The notes beneath the pieces are model-generated. The model saw only the letters and a program-made list of their open reading frames with translations, had not been told where the DNA came from and made no database searches. Source: Candidatus Hydrogenedentes bacterium ADurb.Bin170 (GTDB taxonomy: Bacteria > Hydrogenedentota > Hydrogenedentia > Hydrogenedentales > CAITNO01). Taken from it: 64,000 nt of DNA. Numbering within the stretch: position 1 is the stretch's first letter; each line of letters opens with the position of its first letter. The stretch is from positions 16,109 through 80,108 of the forward strand of contig MWCY01000012.1 in NCBI GenBank assembly GCA_002070275.1, in the 5' to 3' direction. Both the position numbers and the translations under genes were made by a program. Below, in pieces: positions 7,460-15,556 of the stretch.

Positions 7460-10018
7460 ATGCCTAAAATTATCAAATACATTGTTGCTCCCCGGCTGCC
7501 GGAGACACTGCAGCGCCTTTCCGATATTGCGGACAATCTTTGGTGGGCGTGGAATCTCGATGCGGTAGATCTGTTTTTCCGCATGGACCGCGACCTCTGG
7601 ACACAGGTGGAACACAATCCCAAAAGACTTCTGCGCGAAATCAGTCAGGAACGGTTGGAGCAACTGGCGGAAAGCGCCAGCTTCCTTGCCCATCTGGATA
7701 GAGTCGCCACCAAGCTGGACGCCTATATGACTGAGGGCGAGTGGCGCTCCCGCCACAGCGATGCGCCTGAAGACCTGCTTGTTGCCTACTTATCGGCTGA
7801 ATTCGGTTTTCATGAATCCATCACCATTTACTCAGGCGGTCTGGGCGTCCTTGCCGGAGATCACCTGAAAGCGGCAAGCGATCTGGGGCTTCCTCTGGTG
7901 GGTCTGGGGCTTTTATACCGGGAGGGCTACTTCCGGCAGTATCTCAACGCCGACGGCTGGCAGCAGGAACTGTATCCCAAAAACGATTTTTACGCAATGC
8001 CCATTCAGGCCGTGCGCGATGCCGCCGGAAGCCATCAGGTAGTCGAAGTCCCCTATCCGGGAAGAATGGTCAAAGCCTACCTCTGGAAATGCCAGGTAGG
8101 CAGAGTTCCCCTTTATCTCCTTGATACGGATCACGAGGATAACTCGCCCACAGACAGAAGCATCACCGGTCAATTATACGGGGGCGATCACGACACCCGC
8201 ATCAAACAGGAAATTATGCTGGGAATGGGCGGCGTCATCGCCCTGAAAGCACTGGGACTGCATCCCACCACCTACCATATCAACGAGGGCCATGCCGCAT
8301 TTATGATGCTGGAGCGGATCAAAGACCTCATCGAACGGGATCAGATCACCTTCAATGAGGCGGTGGAAGTTGTGAAGGTGGGCAGCGTCTTCACAACCCA
8401 TACCCCTGTACCGGCAGGAAACGACGTTTTCGACCCTGCCATGATCAATGCCTATTTCCGGGATTACTGTGCCGCTGCAGGCATTTCCATGGATACACTC
8501 CTGGCGCTGGGCCGTGAGAACCCCGCGGACAGCAAGGAACAGTTCTGCATGACCATTCTGGCTCTGAAGCTTTCCGCCGCCTCCAATGGCGTCAGTGCAC
8601 TGCACGGGGAAGTTGCACGCAAAATGTGGGCACCTGTATGGAAAGGCGTTCCCGAAGAGGAACTGCCCATTACCTCCATAACAAACGGCGTCCATATCCC
8701 CACCTGGATCTCCCGCGATCTGGCGCTGCTCTTTGACCGCTATCTTGGCCCGGACTGGCTCGCCATGCCGCATGATCAGTCTGTATGGGAACGGGTGGAT
8801 TCCATCCCTGATTCCGAACTTTTTCAAACCCATGTACGCGCATGCCAGCGGCTGGTTGATTTTGCCCGAAGCCGTGCCGAAAAACAGATGCTCAACAGAG
8901 GCGCTTCTGCCGCTGAAGTCCGGACAGCAGGTGAACTGCTGAACGGAGAAACGCTGACCATCGGCTTCGCCCGGCGCTTTGCCACCTATAAGCGTGCGAC
9001 GTTGCTGTTTAAAAACCCCGAGCGGCTGAAAAAGATTCTCACCAATCCCGAGAGGCCGGTTCAGCTGATTATCGCCGGAAAAGCACATCCCCAGGATTCC
9101 AGCTCCAAAGAACTCATCAGGCATATCATTCATTTTTCCCGCGATCCTCAGGTGCGCTCTCACATCGTATTTATTGAGGATTACGACATGAATGTAGCGC
9201 GCTACATGCTGCAGGGCGTTGACTGCTGGCTCAATACGCCCCTGCGCCCCAACGAAGCGAGCGGAACCAGTGGCATGAAAGCGGCAGCAAACGGCGCTTT
9301 GAACATCAGTATTCCCGACGGATGGTGGTGCGAAGCGGAAGGATTGGGTGAAAACGGCTGGAGTATCGGCAAGGGAGAAATCTACGACAGCCTCGAAGAC
9401 CAGGACACTGTTGAAAGTGAGGCGCTTTACGAGATCCTCGAGCAGGATGTCGTGCCCATGTTCTATAACCGCGGACGGGATAACCTTCCCCGGGAATGGA
9501 TCGGGCGCATGAAAAACGCCATCCGCACCATTGCACCCATGTTCAATACCTATCGTATGGTTCTTGAATATGGCGATCGCTTCTATATCCCGAATTGCAG
9601 ACGCCGCCACCGCCTCTTTCAGAACGAACGGAAAGCCGTGTATGAGCTCGCGGCATGGAAACAAAAAGTACGGACTTTCTGGCCTCAGGTGCAGATTCTG
9701 GATGTGGCAAACGGCAATGCAGAAAATCTGTACTTCGGAGATACACTGGAAGTGACAGCGAAGATACATCTCGGAAATCTTTCGGAAAAGGATGTGAAAG
9801 TTGAGATTTATCACGGTGCGCTGAAGCCGGAAGGTGCGCTGGAAGCAGCCGCCAAGGAACGGATGGTCTGGGTAAAAGCGCTGGATGGCGACGTGCATCT
9901 CTTCAAAGGACGTGCGCGCTGCGACCGCACCGGTGCACTGGGTATTTCCGTGAGAGTGCTGCCAAGCCACCCTGATCTCATCCACGAGCACGAAACCGGG
10001 CTGATTACCTGGGCATAA
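7460..10018 (+). CDS. glgP: Alpha-glucan (glycogen) phosphorylase, GT35, DUF3417 type
   Basis: Phosphorolysis of alpha-1,4-glucan to glucose 1-phosphate, in the cytoplasm. The 852-residue protein has the extra N-terminal DUF3417 segment (LSDIADNLWWAWNLDAVDLF) found in bacterial and archaeal alpha-glucan phosphorylases. The catalytic core shows GGLGVLAGDHLKAASDLGLPL, INEGHAAF, ITNGVHIPTW, GFARRFATYKRA and the pyridoxal phosphate site EASGTSGMKAAANG with the Schiff-base Lys at residue 607. A C-terminal beta-rich extension starts near residue 745. A ribosome site (ACAGGAA) precedes ATG 7460. The gene stands alone, bounded by terminators on both sides; no other glycogen gene is in the window. Confidence 0.95.
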   Translation: MPKIIKYIVAPRLPETLQRLSDIADNLWWAWNLDAVDLFFRMDRDLWTQVEHNPKRLLREISQERLEQLAESASFLAHLDRVATKLDAYMTEGEWRSRHSDAPEDLLVAYLSAEFGFHESITIYSGGLGVLAGDHLKAASDLGLPLVGLGLLYREGYFRQYLNADGWQQELYPKNDFYAMPIQAVRDAAGSHQVVEVPYPGRMVKAYLWKCQVGRVPLYLLDTDHEDNSPTDRSITGQLYGGDHDTRIKQEIMLGMGGVIALKALGLHPTTYHINEGHAAFMMLERIKDLIERDQITFNEAVEVVKVGSVFTTHTPVPAGNDVFDPAMINAYFRDYCAAAGISMDTLLALGRENPADSKEQFCMTILALKLSAASNGVSALHGEVARKMWAPVWKGVPEEELPITSITNGVHIPTWISRDLALLFDRYLGPDWLAMPHDQSVWERVDSIPDSELFQTHVRACQRLVDFARSRAEKQMLNRGASAAEVRTAGELLNGETLTIGFARRFATYKRATLLFKNPERLKKILTNPERPVQLIIAGKAHPQDSSSKELIRHIIHFSRDPQVRSHIVFIEDYDMNVARYMLQGVDCWLNTPLRPNEASGTSGMKAAANGALNISIPDGWWCEAEGLGENGWSIGKGEIYDSLEDQDTVESEALYEILEQDVVPMFYNRGRDNLPREWIGRMKNAIRTIAPMFNTYRMVLEYGDRFYIPNCRRRHRLFQNERKAVYELAAWKQKVRTFWPQVQILDVANGNAENLYFGDTLEVTAKIHLGNLSEKDVKVEIYHGALKPEGALEAAAKERMVWVKALDGDVHLFKGRARCDRTGALGISVRVLPSHPDLIHEHETGLITWA

Positions 10019-10035
10019 GCAGCGGATTTTATAGC

Positions 10036-10076
10036 GAAACTGCCGGCATTCTGAGGTGTCGGCAGTTTCCTTCTTT
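10036..10076 (+). terminator. Terminator of glgP
   Basis: A 13-bp stem with one G-T pair (10036-10048 with 10057-10069, 8-base loop) is followed by CTTCTTT. It begins 18 bases after the glgP stop. Confidence 0.8.
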
Positions 10077-10108
10077 ATGGAAAACCACCTTATGTTGGCG
10101 CAAATGGC

Positions 10109-10137
10109 TTGACATACCACAAGATATAGTTTACACT
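10109..10137 (+). promoter_or_regulatory. Strong promoter of the mltD-like gene
   Basis: A perfect TTGACA at 10109-10114 and TACACT at 10132-10137, with a 17-base spacer. Transcription would start near 10144, leaving a leader of about 165 bases. Confidence 0.65.
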
Positions 10138-10194
10138 ATGAAATATGTGAACGGATATCTTGTGTACAGTTTTCTATCATAATCTATTCAATCG

Positions 10195-10284
10195 CCGGAA
10201 AAACCGGAGTCTGCTGCTTCCGGGGAAATGATTGATCTTTATCTGAACGTATCAGAAGTATATTTGTGCCTTGCATCTGATACG
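10195..10284 (+). promoter_or_regulatory. Structured 5' leader of the mltD-like gene
   Basis: Two elements can fold: CCGGA (10204-10208) with TCCGG (10219-10223), and a perfect 9-bp stem CGTATCAGA (10248-10256) with TCTGATACG (10276-10284). The second ends a few bases before the GAGGAG ribosome site. I do not recognise a known riboswitch. Confidence 0.4.
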
Positions 10285-10307
10285 CAACGAGAGGAGCAAG
10301 ATCTTCA

Positions 10308-12614
10308 GTGAATATTTCAGTCAGACGCTTTAAGCAAAGAATGGCGGGCTTAATAAACAGACAAACAGGACTGATGGCAGGGCTTTTTCTTGCGCTGATA
10401 CTGCTGGGAGGCTGTGCCCATTCCCCCGGTCGCATCGCTCAGTTTGACCCTGCCCCTCCGGGCGAAGTCGACGTAAGCGAACTGGAAAGCTGTCTTCCTG
10501 CGGCTGTGTCCGACTTGCTGCGCCAGGCGGAAGAAGAACTGAAACTGGGCAATATCGCCCACGAAAAAGGAGATCAGGATACAGCGCGCACTCACTACCG
10601 GAAAATGTTTTCGCTTCTTCATGAGGCGGAGCTTGATCCCTCTCTGAACTACGCATCTCGCGAACTTTTTGAACGCGTCCTTACAGCGCACCTTAACCAG
10701 AGCCATCTGTATCACGAATCGGGCAGCTGCCTCGGAAAGTCCGGTTCCGAAGTTTACAGCGATCTGATCATCCCGACCCCTCTGCCGCCTCAGGTTATTG
10801 CCGAGATTAAAGAACTGCAGAACAGCTACGCTCCGACCTTTCAGCGCGGACTGAACCGCAGCGCCTCTTACATGCCCCATCTGAGAAACATGTTCAGGGA
10901 TGCCGGACTGCCCGAAGAGCTTGTCTGGCTTGCCATGGTTGAAAGCATGTTTCAGACAAAAGTCATTTCTCCCGCCGGAGCAGGCGGTATGTGGCAGTTC
11001 ATGCGCGGTACTGCCCGCCACTACGCACTGCACATGGATCAGTATGTGGATGAGCGCTTTGACTGGCATCGCTCTACGGAAGCAGCCATTTGCTACCTGA
11101 AAAACCTGCACAACTTTTTTAACGGCGACTGGGCGCTGGCGGTGACGGCGTACAATATGGGTGAAGGAGGTCTGGACCGCACCCTCACTGCGTGCGGCGG
11201 TGAACGGGATTTCTGGGCGCTTCTGAACAACGACTCGCCGAACAATAAAATGAAAGAGGAGTCAAAAAAGTACTTTCCCCGGCTCCTTGCCTATATCATT
11301 GTCGCCAACAGCCCGGAACAGTATGGTTTTTCTTCACCGACCGACCCGCCGCTGAATATCCGGCGTGTGCCTGTAACAGGATGTTACCGCCTCGCCGCAC
11401 TGGAAGAAGCCACCGGCATATCCAAAGGCACTTTAGCCGCACTGAATCCGGAGCTGCTTCGTGAAGTGACACCGGGAACCGGTCAGTATCACCTGACCGT
11501 ACCCGGCGACAGGCATGAAGAGATTCTTGCCGCTTTAAGCACCATCAAGCCCGGTCCCGTGCCTGCACCTGCCGCGCCTGTACTTGCCCATGCCGGCGGT
11601 ACAACACACCGTGTCAAACGGGGTGAAAGCGTTTCCCAGATTGCCCGGCACTACGGGGTCAGCGAATCTGCGCTGATGAAGGCGAATAAAATGAAGTCCG
11701 CTCACTCCCTGAAAGCCAACCAGACCCTGCATATTCCGGGCGCAGCGGCTGCAGCTAGGGCGGACTCCGGCACTTCATCTCCCCAGGCTGCCCCTGAAAA
11801 AACAACGGCCGTCGCCTCTGCCCCGCCTGCTGCCAAAGCGGCACCGGCAGAAAAAACGGTCGATATTCAATACACCGTCAAAAAAGGCGACACGCTGAGT
11901 AAAATCGCGCAGGCGCATAAAGTACCCATGGCGCAGCTGCAGAAATGGAATAATATTCCCGCCAGTAAAGTGGTTCAGATCGGGCAGGTTCTGAAAGTCG
12001 GGGAAGGCAAACAGGCTGCTGTGCAGCCTGCCGCCCGCGCCAATGAACAATTTCATCTGGTTAAGGCCGGAGAATACCCTGCCATCATCGCAGAGCTCTA
12101 CGATATACCGTTAAAAGATCTCCTTGCCTGGAACAATCTCAACGGAAATTCCATCATTCGGGCAGGAGACAAACTGATTGTTTCCGGACAGGTCTCCTCA
12201 CCCGCTGCTGCCACTGCAGCCGCTGAAAAACCGAAGGCACCGGCACCCAAAGAGATAACGCATAAAGTCGCCAAAGGAGAAACAGCCGGAAGCATTGCTA
12301 AAAAACACAATGTACCTCTGGAAGACCTGCTTGCCTGGAATAAGCTGACCACCAAATCAGTCCTGCGCGTCGGTCAGAGCCTTTCCATTAAAACGACCGC
12401 AGACGCTGCTGCCGGACGGGATCGCGGCAAAGACCTCACACTTTCACAGGCAGCGGCTGAGCAGAAACTGGTGCATAAAGTCACCGCAGGGCAAAACCCT
12501 ACCAGTATCGCCCGTCATTATGGCGTGACCGTGAATGACCTGTTCAAGTGGAACAATTGGAAGGAAAGCCACGTGCTGCGCGTGGGCGATGAAGTGTCCA
12601 TTTACAAGAAGTAA
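10308..12614 (+). CDS. mltD: MltD-like membrane-bound lytic transglycosylase with five LysM domains
   Basis: Cleaves the MurNAc-GlcNAc bond of peptidoglycan with formation of 1,6-anhydro-MurNAc. GTG start with GAGGAG about 12 bases upstream; an in-frame ATG at 10341 is an alternative. The signal peptide ends in a lipobox LLGGC (Cys 36), so it is a lipoprotein. The SLT domain (about residues 195-345) has the catalytic Glu 212 in AMVESMF, then SPAGAGGMWQFM and TAYNMGEGG. Five LysM repeats follow at about 433-477, 521-564, 582-626, 651-694 and 722-766, joined by Ala/Pro-rich linkers. E. coli MltD has two, so this one is unusually LysM-rich. Monocistronic by its own promoter; no clear terminator follows. 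Confidence 0.93.
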   Translation: MNISVRRFKQRMAGLINRQTGLMAGLFLALILLGGCAHSPGRIAQFDPAPPGEVDVSELESCLPAAVSDLLRQAEEELKLGNIAHEKGDQDTARTHYRKMFSLLHEAELDPSLNYASRELFERVLTAHLNQSHLYHESGSCLGKSGSEVYSDLIIPTPLPPQVIAEIKELQNSYAPTFQRGLNRSASYMPHLRNMFRDAGLPEELVWLAMVESMFQTKVISPAGAGGMWQFMRGTARHYALHMDQYVDERFDWHRSTEAAICYLKNLHNFFNGDWALAVTAYNMGEGGLDRTLTACGGERDFWALLNNDSPNNKMKEESKKYFPRLLAYIIVANSPEQYGFSSPTDPPLNIRRVPVTGCYRLAALEEATGISKGTLAALNPELLREVTPGTGQYHLTVPGDRHEEILAALSTIKPGPVPAPAAPVLAHAGGTTHRVKRGESVSQIARHYGVSESALMKANKMKSAHSLKANQTLHIPGAAAAARADSGTSSPQAAPEKTTAVASAPPAAKAAPAEKTVDIQYTVKKGDTLSKIAQAHKVPMAQLQKWNNIPASKVVQIGQVLKVGEGKQAAVQPAARANEQFHLVKAGEYPAIIAELYDIPLKDLLAWNNLNGNSIIRAGDKLIVSGQVSSPAAATAAAEKPKAPAPKEITHKVAKGETAGSIAKKHNVPLEDLLAWNKLTTKSVLRVGQSLSIKTTADAAAGRDRGKDLTLSQAAAEQKLVHKVTAGQNPTSIARHYGVTVNDLFKWNNWKESHVLRVGDEVSIYKK

Positions 12615-12670
12615 AACTAACTGATCCAAGGTGATGACAGCCCGGCCATGCGGTCTGAACAGTGCCGGAA

Positions 12671-13768
12671 TCACGGACGCTTCCGGATATTTTTCACGTG
12701 AAAACCAAGCCGCTCTCCGATGCGTGTGGGCTTGGACATGGCACGGGGGCGCGGCGCATCACTAAGAACCGGGCTGTGCAGCACCTGTATGGGTCCGCTT
12801 CGGGCACCTTCCATCCACAACGCCAGTTCATGAATACCTTCCACAGAGCATTCCAGGACTGGCAGCCATAAATGGGCTGTCGCCTCGGGCAGCACCGCCT
12901 CGTCACGGCTATAGGTCCATACAACACAGGCAAGTGAATCCCCGGCGCCATGCCCGCTTTTTTCTGCCGCTGACCGTATCAGCTCACCATCCTCGAAAGC
13001 TGTCGACTCAATGAGCGCCGTCACACCGGGCTGTGACAGAAGTGCCGTCAGCTCTTCTTCCAAATTACCGGATGCCGGATCACCGTAAGCAACCAGCGAC
13101 GGATTAAAGGGAATATTTTTTTCTGCCAGCGCATCACGGTAGCCCCGGATCCGGTCAACGCCAGCCTGATATCCTTCATAGGTGGTCAGCAGCGCAATGC
13201 GTTTGTGTCCCCGCTCCAGAAGAAAGCGGGTGCTCTGCAATGCGCCCTCATAAAAATTCACAGAGGCGCAGCTGCCTTCGGGAAAAGCATCGGTCTGGCC
13301 GAGTGCCAGGTAAGGGATCCCGGACATATGAATACGCTGAAGCACACTGTCCTGTACCGGAAGAGGACCTACAATCAGGCAGGCATCATATACCTGCTCC
13401 CACACACCGCGCCCGTAATCACTGCCCAGGATTTCCTGAGACCGTGGCGCCAGATCAAAACTTAAATAAGCACCCCGGGAAGCAAATACCTCAGATAATT
13501 TTGCAAAAAGCCAGAGCAGAAAGTCTTCGCTCAGCGGCACCTGATGCAGAGGCGGTGCGAGCGTTACACCCACACAATTGCGCACCTGCCCGCGCAGGCT
13601 TCGTGCACCATGATGCGGATAGTATCCGGTCTCCCGGACAATTTGCCACACCTTCTGGCGCGTGCTTTCCTTGACGCCGGGCAGGTTATTGATTACCTTG
13701 CTGACAGTCTTGGTGGAAACGCCGGACTTGTGTGCAATGTCATAAATAGTACATCGTTGCTTCATCAC
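12671..13768 (-). CDS. LacI-family transcriptional regulator
   Basis: DNA-binding repressor with a sugar-binding-protein-like sensor domain. The N terminus has the LacI helix-turn-helix (IYDIAHKSGVSTKTVSKVINN) and hinge region, and the remainder is a type 1 periplasmic-binding fold (ERGHKRIALLTTYEGYQAGVDRIRGYRDAL). The 365-residue length is normal. The start is GTG 13768 (AGGAG 8 bases upstream) or the ATG directly after it. There are no sugar-uptake or catabolic genes adjacent, so the regulon is not evident; it is convergent with mltD. The inducer cannot be predicted. Confidence 0.9.
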   Translation of the reverse strand: MMKQRCTIYDIAHKSGVSTKTVSKVINNLPGVKESTRQKVWQIVRETGYYPHHGARSLRGQVRNCVGVTLAPPLHQVPLSEDFLLWLFAKLSEVFASRGAYLSFDLAPRSQEILGSDYGRGVWEQVYDACLIVGPLPVQDSVLQRIHMSGIPYLALGQTDAFPEGSCASVNFYEGALQSTRFLLERGHKRIALLTTYEGYQAGVDRIRGYRDALAEKNIPFNPSLVAYGDPASGNLEEELTALLSQPGVTALIESTAFEDGELIRSAAEKSGHGAGDSLACVVWTYSRDEAVLPEATAHLWLPVLECSVEGIHELALWMEGARSGPIQVLHSPVLSDAPRPRAMSKPTRIGERLGFHVKNIRKRP

Positions 13769-13842
13769 AACTCTTTCTCCTGATTATCGGAGAATCCGTG
13801 TATTTCTTTCTTCACAAAGAACAGGACTGTTCCCTGCCTTGT

Positions 13843-13889
13843 CAAAAAAGGCAGGAAGCCCTTCAACAGAAGACTCCCGGGCTTCCTGC
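13843..13889 (-). terminator. Terminator of the three-haem peroxidase-like gene
   Basis: On the minus strand GCAGGAAGCCC (13889-13879) pairs with GGGCTTCCTGC (13861-13851), followed by CTTTTTTG. It lies between this gene's stop (13919) and the LacI-type gene. Confidence 0.85.
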
Positions 13890-13918
13890 AACAACGCATC
13901 ATCTGAAACGGTCGTGTG

Positions 13919-15295
13919 CTACTGCAGCATTTTTCCCTGATAGGCACCTGTAAGTGAATGCAGAAATGCCGTGATTTCCGCGGTCTGGCTTGCCTGCGGT
14001 TTTTTGCCGACCTGGTATTTCACCATGGTTTCCACCGCTTCTTCAAGCGTATTAGCAGAGCCATCATGGAAGTACGGGAACGAAACAGCGATATTGCGCA
14101 GCGTGGGAGTTTTCAGACGGAAACGGTCAAATTCATCACCGGTGTGATTGAAGCGTCCGTAATCCGGTTTGACAACGTTGCCCCGATCCCGAAAGTAATC
14201 ACGGCGCAGCCCCATGGGCTCATAGGATTTTCCGCCGAGAATCACTCCATTGTGGCAGGTATAGCAGCCTAAGTCCTGAAAATGCTGAAAGCCTGCTTTC
14301 TGCTCAGCGGACAAGGCTGAAGCATCTCCTTTGAGGAAAGCATCAAAGGGAGCCGGAGTCAGCAGTGTCTTTTCATATTCGGCGATTGCGTCGGTGAAAT
14401 TTGCTTTGCTGTAACCGTCTGGGTACACAGCCAGAAATTCTTCTGTGAAAACATCATCCTGCGTCAGCTTACCGATAACCTGATCCCAGTTCGAAGCCAT
14501 CTCCACGGGATTATTCACCGGCCCATCCGCCTGATCGGCCAGATCCGTCGCACGGCCATCCCAAAACTGGGCAAACTGAAACACGGAGTTGTAGACAGTG
14601 GGCGAATTGATATCACCCATGGCACCATCGACACCGGGCGAGAATTTCTTCTGATCGGTACCGCCGAGATCAAGAGCATGGCAGGACGCACAGGAAATGG
14701 TATCGTCTTTAGACAGGCGTACGTCGTGGAACAGTTTTTCGCCCAGAGCGACTTTTGCCGGATTGGTGTCCACCGATTCGGGCAGCGGCTGCAGCCCTTT
14801 AACCATGGATGCCGGATCATTACCGGCGAGAAGGTGGTTCTCTTTTCGCACTTTATCGATCCACGCCAGAAGTGCTGCATTGTCCTGTTCGCTCATGCGG
14901 TGATTCCAGTGCATAAGCAGATAAGGCGGCGGGGGCATGGACCCCGCAAGGGTCGTGTACTCAATCTTGGACAGCGTTACTTCATCAACCGGCTTCGGTG
15001 TTTCCGGGAAGAAAACACGCAGAAAATCGCTGTGTTTCATTCCGCTGTACATGTCATGCTCCATGATCTGCCGCGCAACAGGAAGCACACCGTACCAGGG
15101 AAGCTGCACTTCGCTCGTATGGCAATGCACACACTTTTTCTCGAGTACTTGAAGCGCCGCCGCTGTCACCGGGTCGGCTGCCTTCAGCGTGGCAAGACGG
15201 CTGGCGGGCAGCGGAATCACAAGATTCAGCAGAGGCAGCGCCAGCGCCCCGCAGGCACCTAATAAAACGACAGCAATAACCAGTTTCTTTTTCAT
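13919..15295 (-). CDS. Cytochrome c peroxidase/MauG-family protein with extra N-terminal haem domain
   Basis: Periplasmic c-type cytochrome that probably reduces peroxide or oxidises a substrate. A hydrophobic N-terminal signal or anchor is followed by three CxxCH haem sites: CVHCH (residues 55-59), CASCH (202-206) and CYTCH (344-348). The last two belong to the di-haem CCP/MauG core (LGEKLFHDVRLS, WDGRATDLADQADGP, KTPTLRNIA, PYFHDGSA). The first sits in a separate haem-binding domain (HCHTSEVQLPWYGVLP) of the kind annotated as Haem_bd. 458 residues. An extended -10 TGG-TATCAT lies at 15333-15325 on the minus strand, about 30 bases upstream of the ATG. Single-gene unit. Confidence 0.9.
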   Translation of the reverse strand: MKKKLVIAVVLLGACGALALPLLNLVIPLPASRLATLKAADPVTAAALQVLEKKCVHCHTSEVQLPWYGVLPVARQIMEHDMYSGMKHSDFLRVFFPETPKPVDEVTLSKIEYTTLAGSMPPPPYLLMHWNHRMSEQDNAALLAWIDKVRKENHLLAGNDPASMVKGLQPLPESVDTNPAKVALGEKLFHDVRLSKDDTISCASCHALDLGGTDQKKFSPGVDGAMGDINSPTVYNSVFQFAQFWDGRATDLADQADGPVNNPVEMASNWDQVIGKLTQDDVFTEEFLAVYPDGYSKANFTDAIAEYEKTLLTPAPFDAFLKGDASALSAEQKAGFQHFQDLGCYTCHNGVILGGKSYEPMGLRRDYFRDRGNVVKPDYGRFNHTGDEFDRFRLKTPTLRNIAVSFPYFHDGSANTLEEAVETMVKYQVGKKPQASQTAEITAFLHSLTGAYQGKMLQ

Positions 15296-15324
15296 TAAGT
15301 TTTCCTCACTCTGTAACTCTTTTT

Positions 15325-15333
15325 ATGATACCA
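15325..15333 (-). promoter_or_regulatory. Extended -10 promoter of the peroxidase-like gene
   Basis: Read on the minus strand, TGG-TATCAT spans 15333-15325, 30 bases before the start codon at 15295. No good -35 is seen. The rest of 15334-15500 shows nothing else recognisable. Confidence 0.4.
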
Positions 15334-15499
15334 CTGCCATCCACAACAGAAACCTATTCCCGCAGCAAAGACATCCTCAGCGGAAAAGCTGCTTTTGCGG
15401 GCGACCATGAATTCCTACCCGAAAACTATACTATACCGCCGAAAAAAATACAAGCATTTTTTCCTGCGGAGCATCGGAAACTTCCGGAACCATAGCGCC

Positions 15500-15546
15500 C
15501 TCAAAAGAAAAAGCCGGGCAGCCTGACTCGTGCCAAACTGCCCGGC
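15500..15546 (-). terminator. Terminator of the SGNH/Ig surface-protein gene
   Basis: On the minus strand GCCGGGCAG (15546-15538) pairs with CTGCCCGGC (15521-15513), then a T-rich run (CTTTTTCTTTT). It starts 11 bases after the stop at 15557. Confidence 0.85.
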
Positions 15547-15556
15547 GCAAAACAGA

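Noticed and set aside
8174..10120. Long 648-residue minus-strand open frame opposite glgP
   Set aside because: It covers the conserved glgP coding strand; its translation has no recognisable pattern and no ribosome site.
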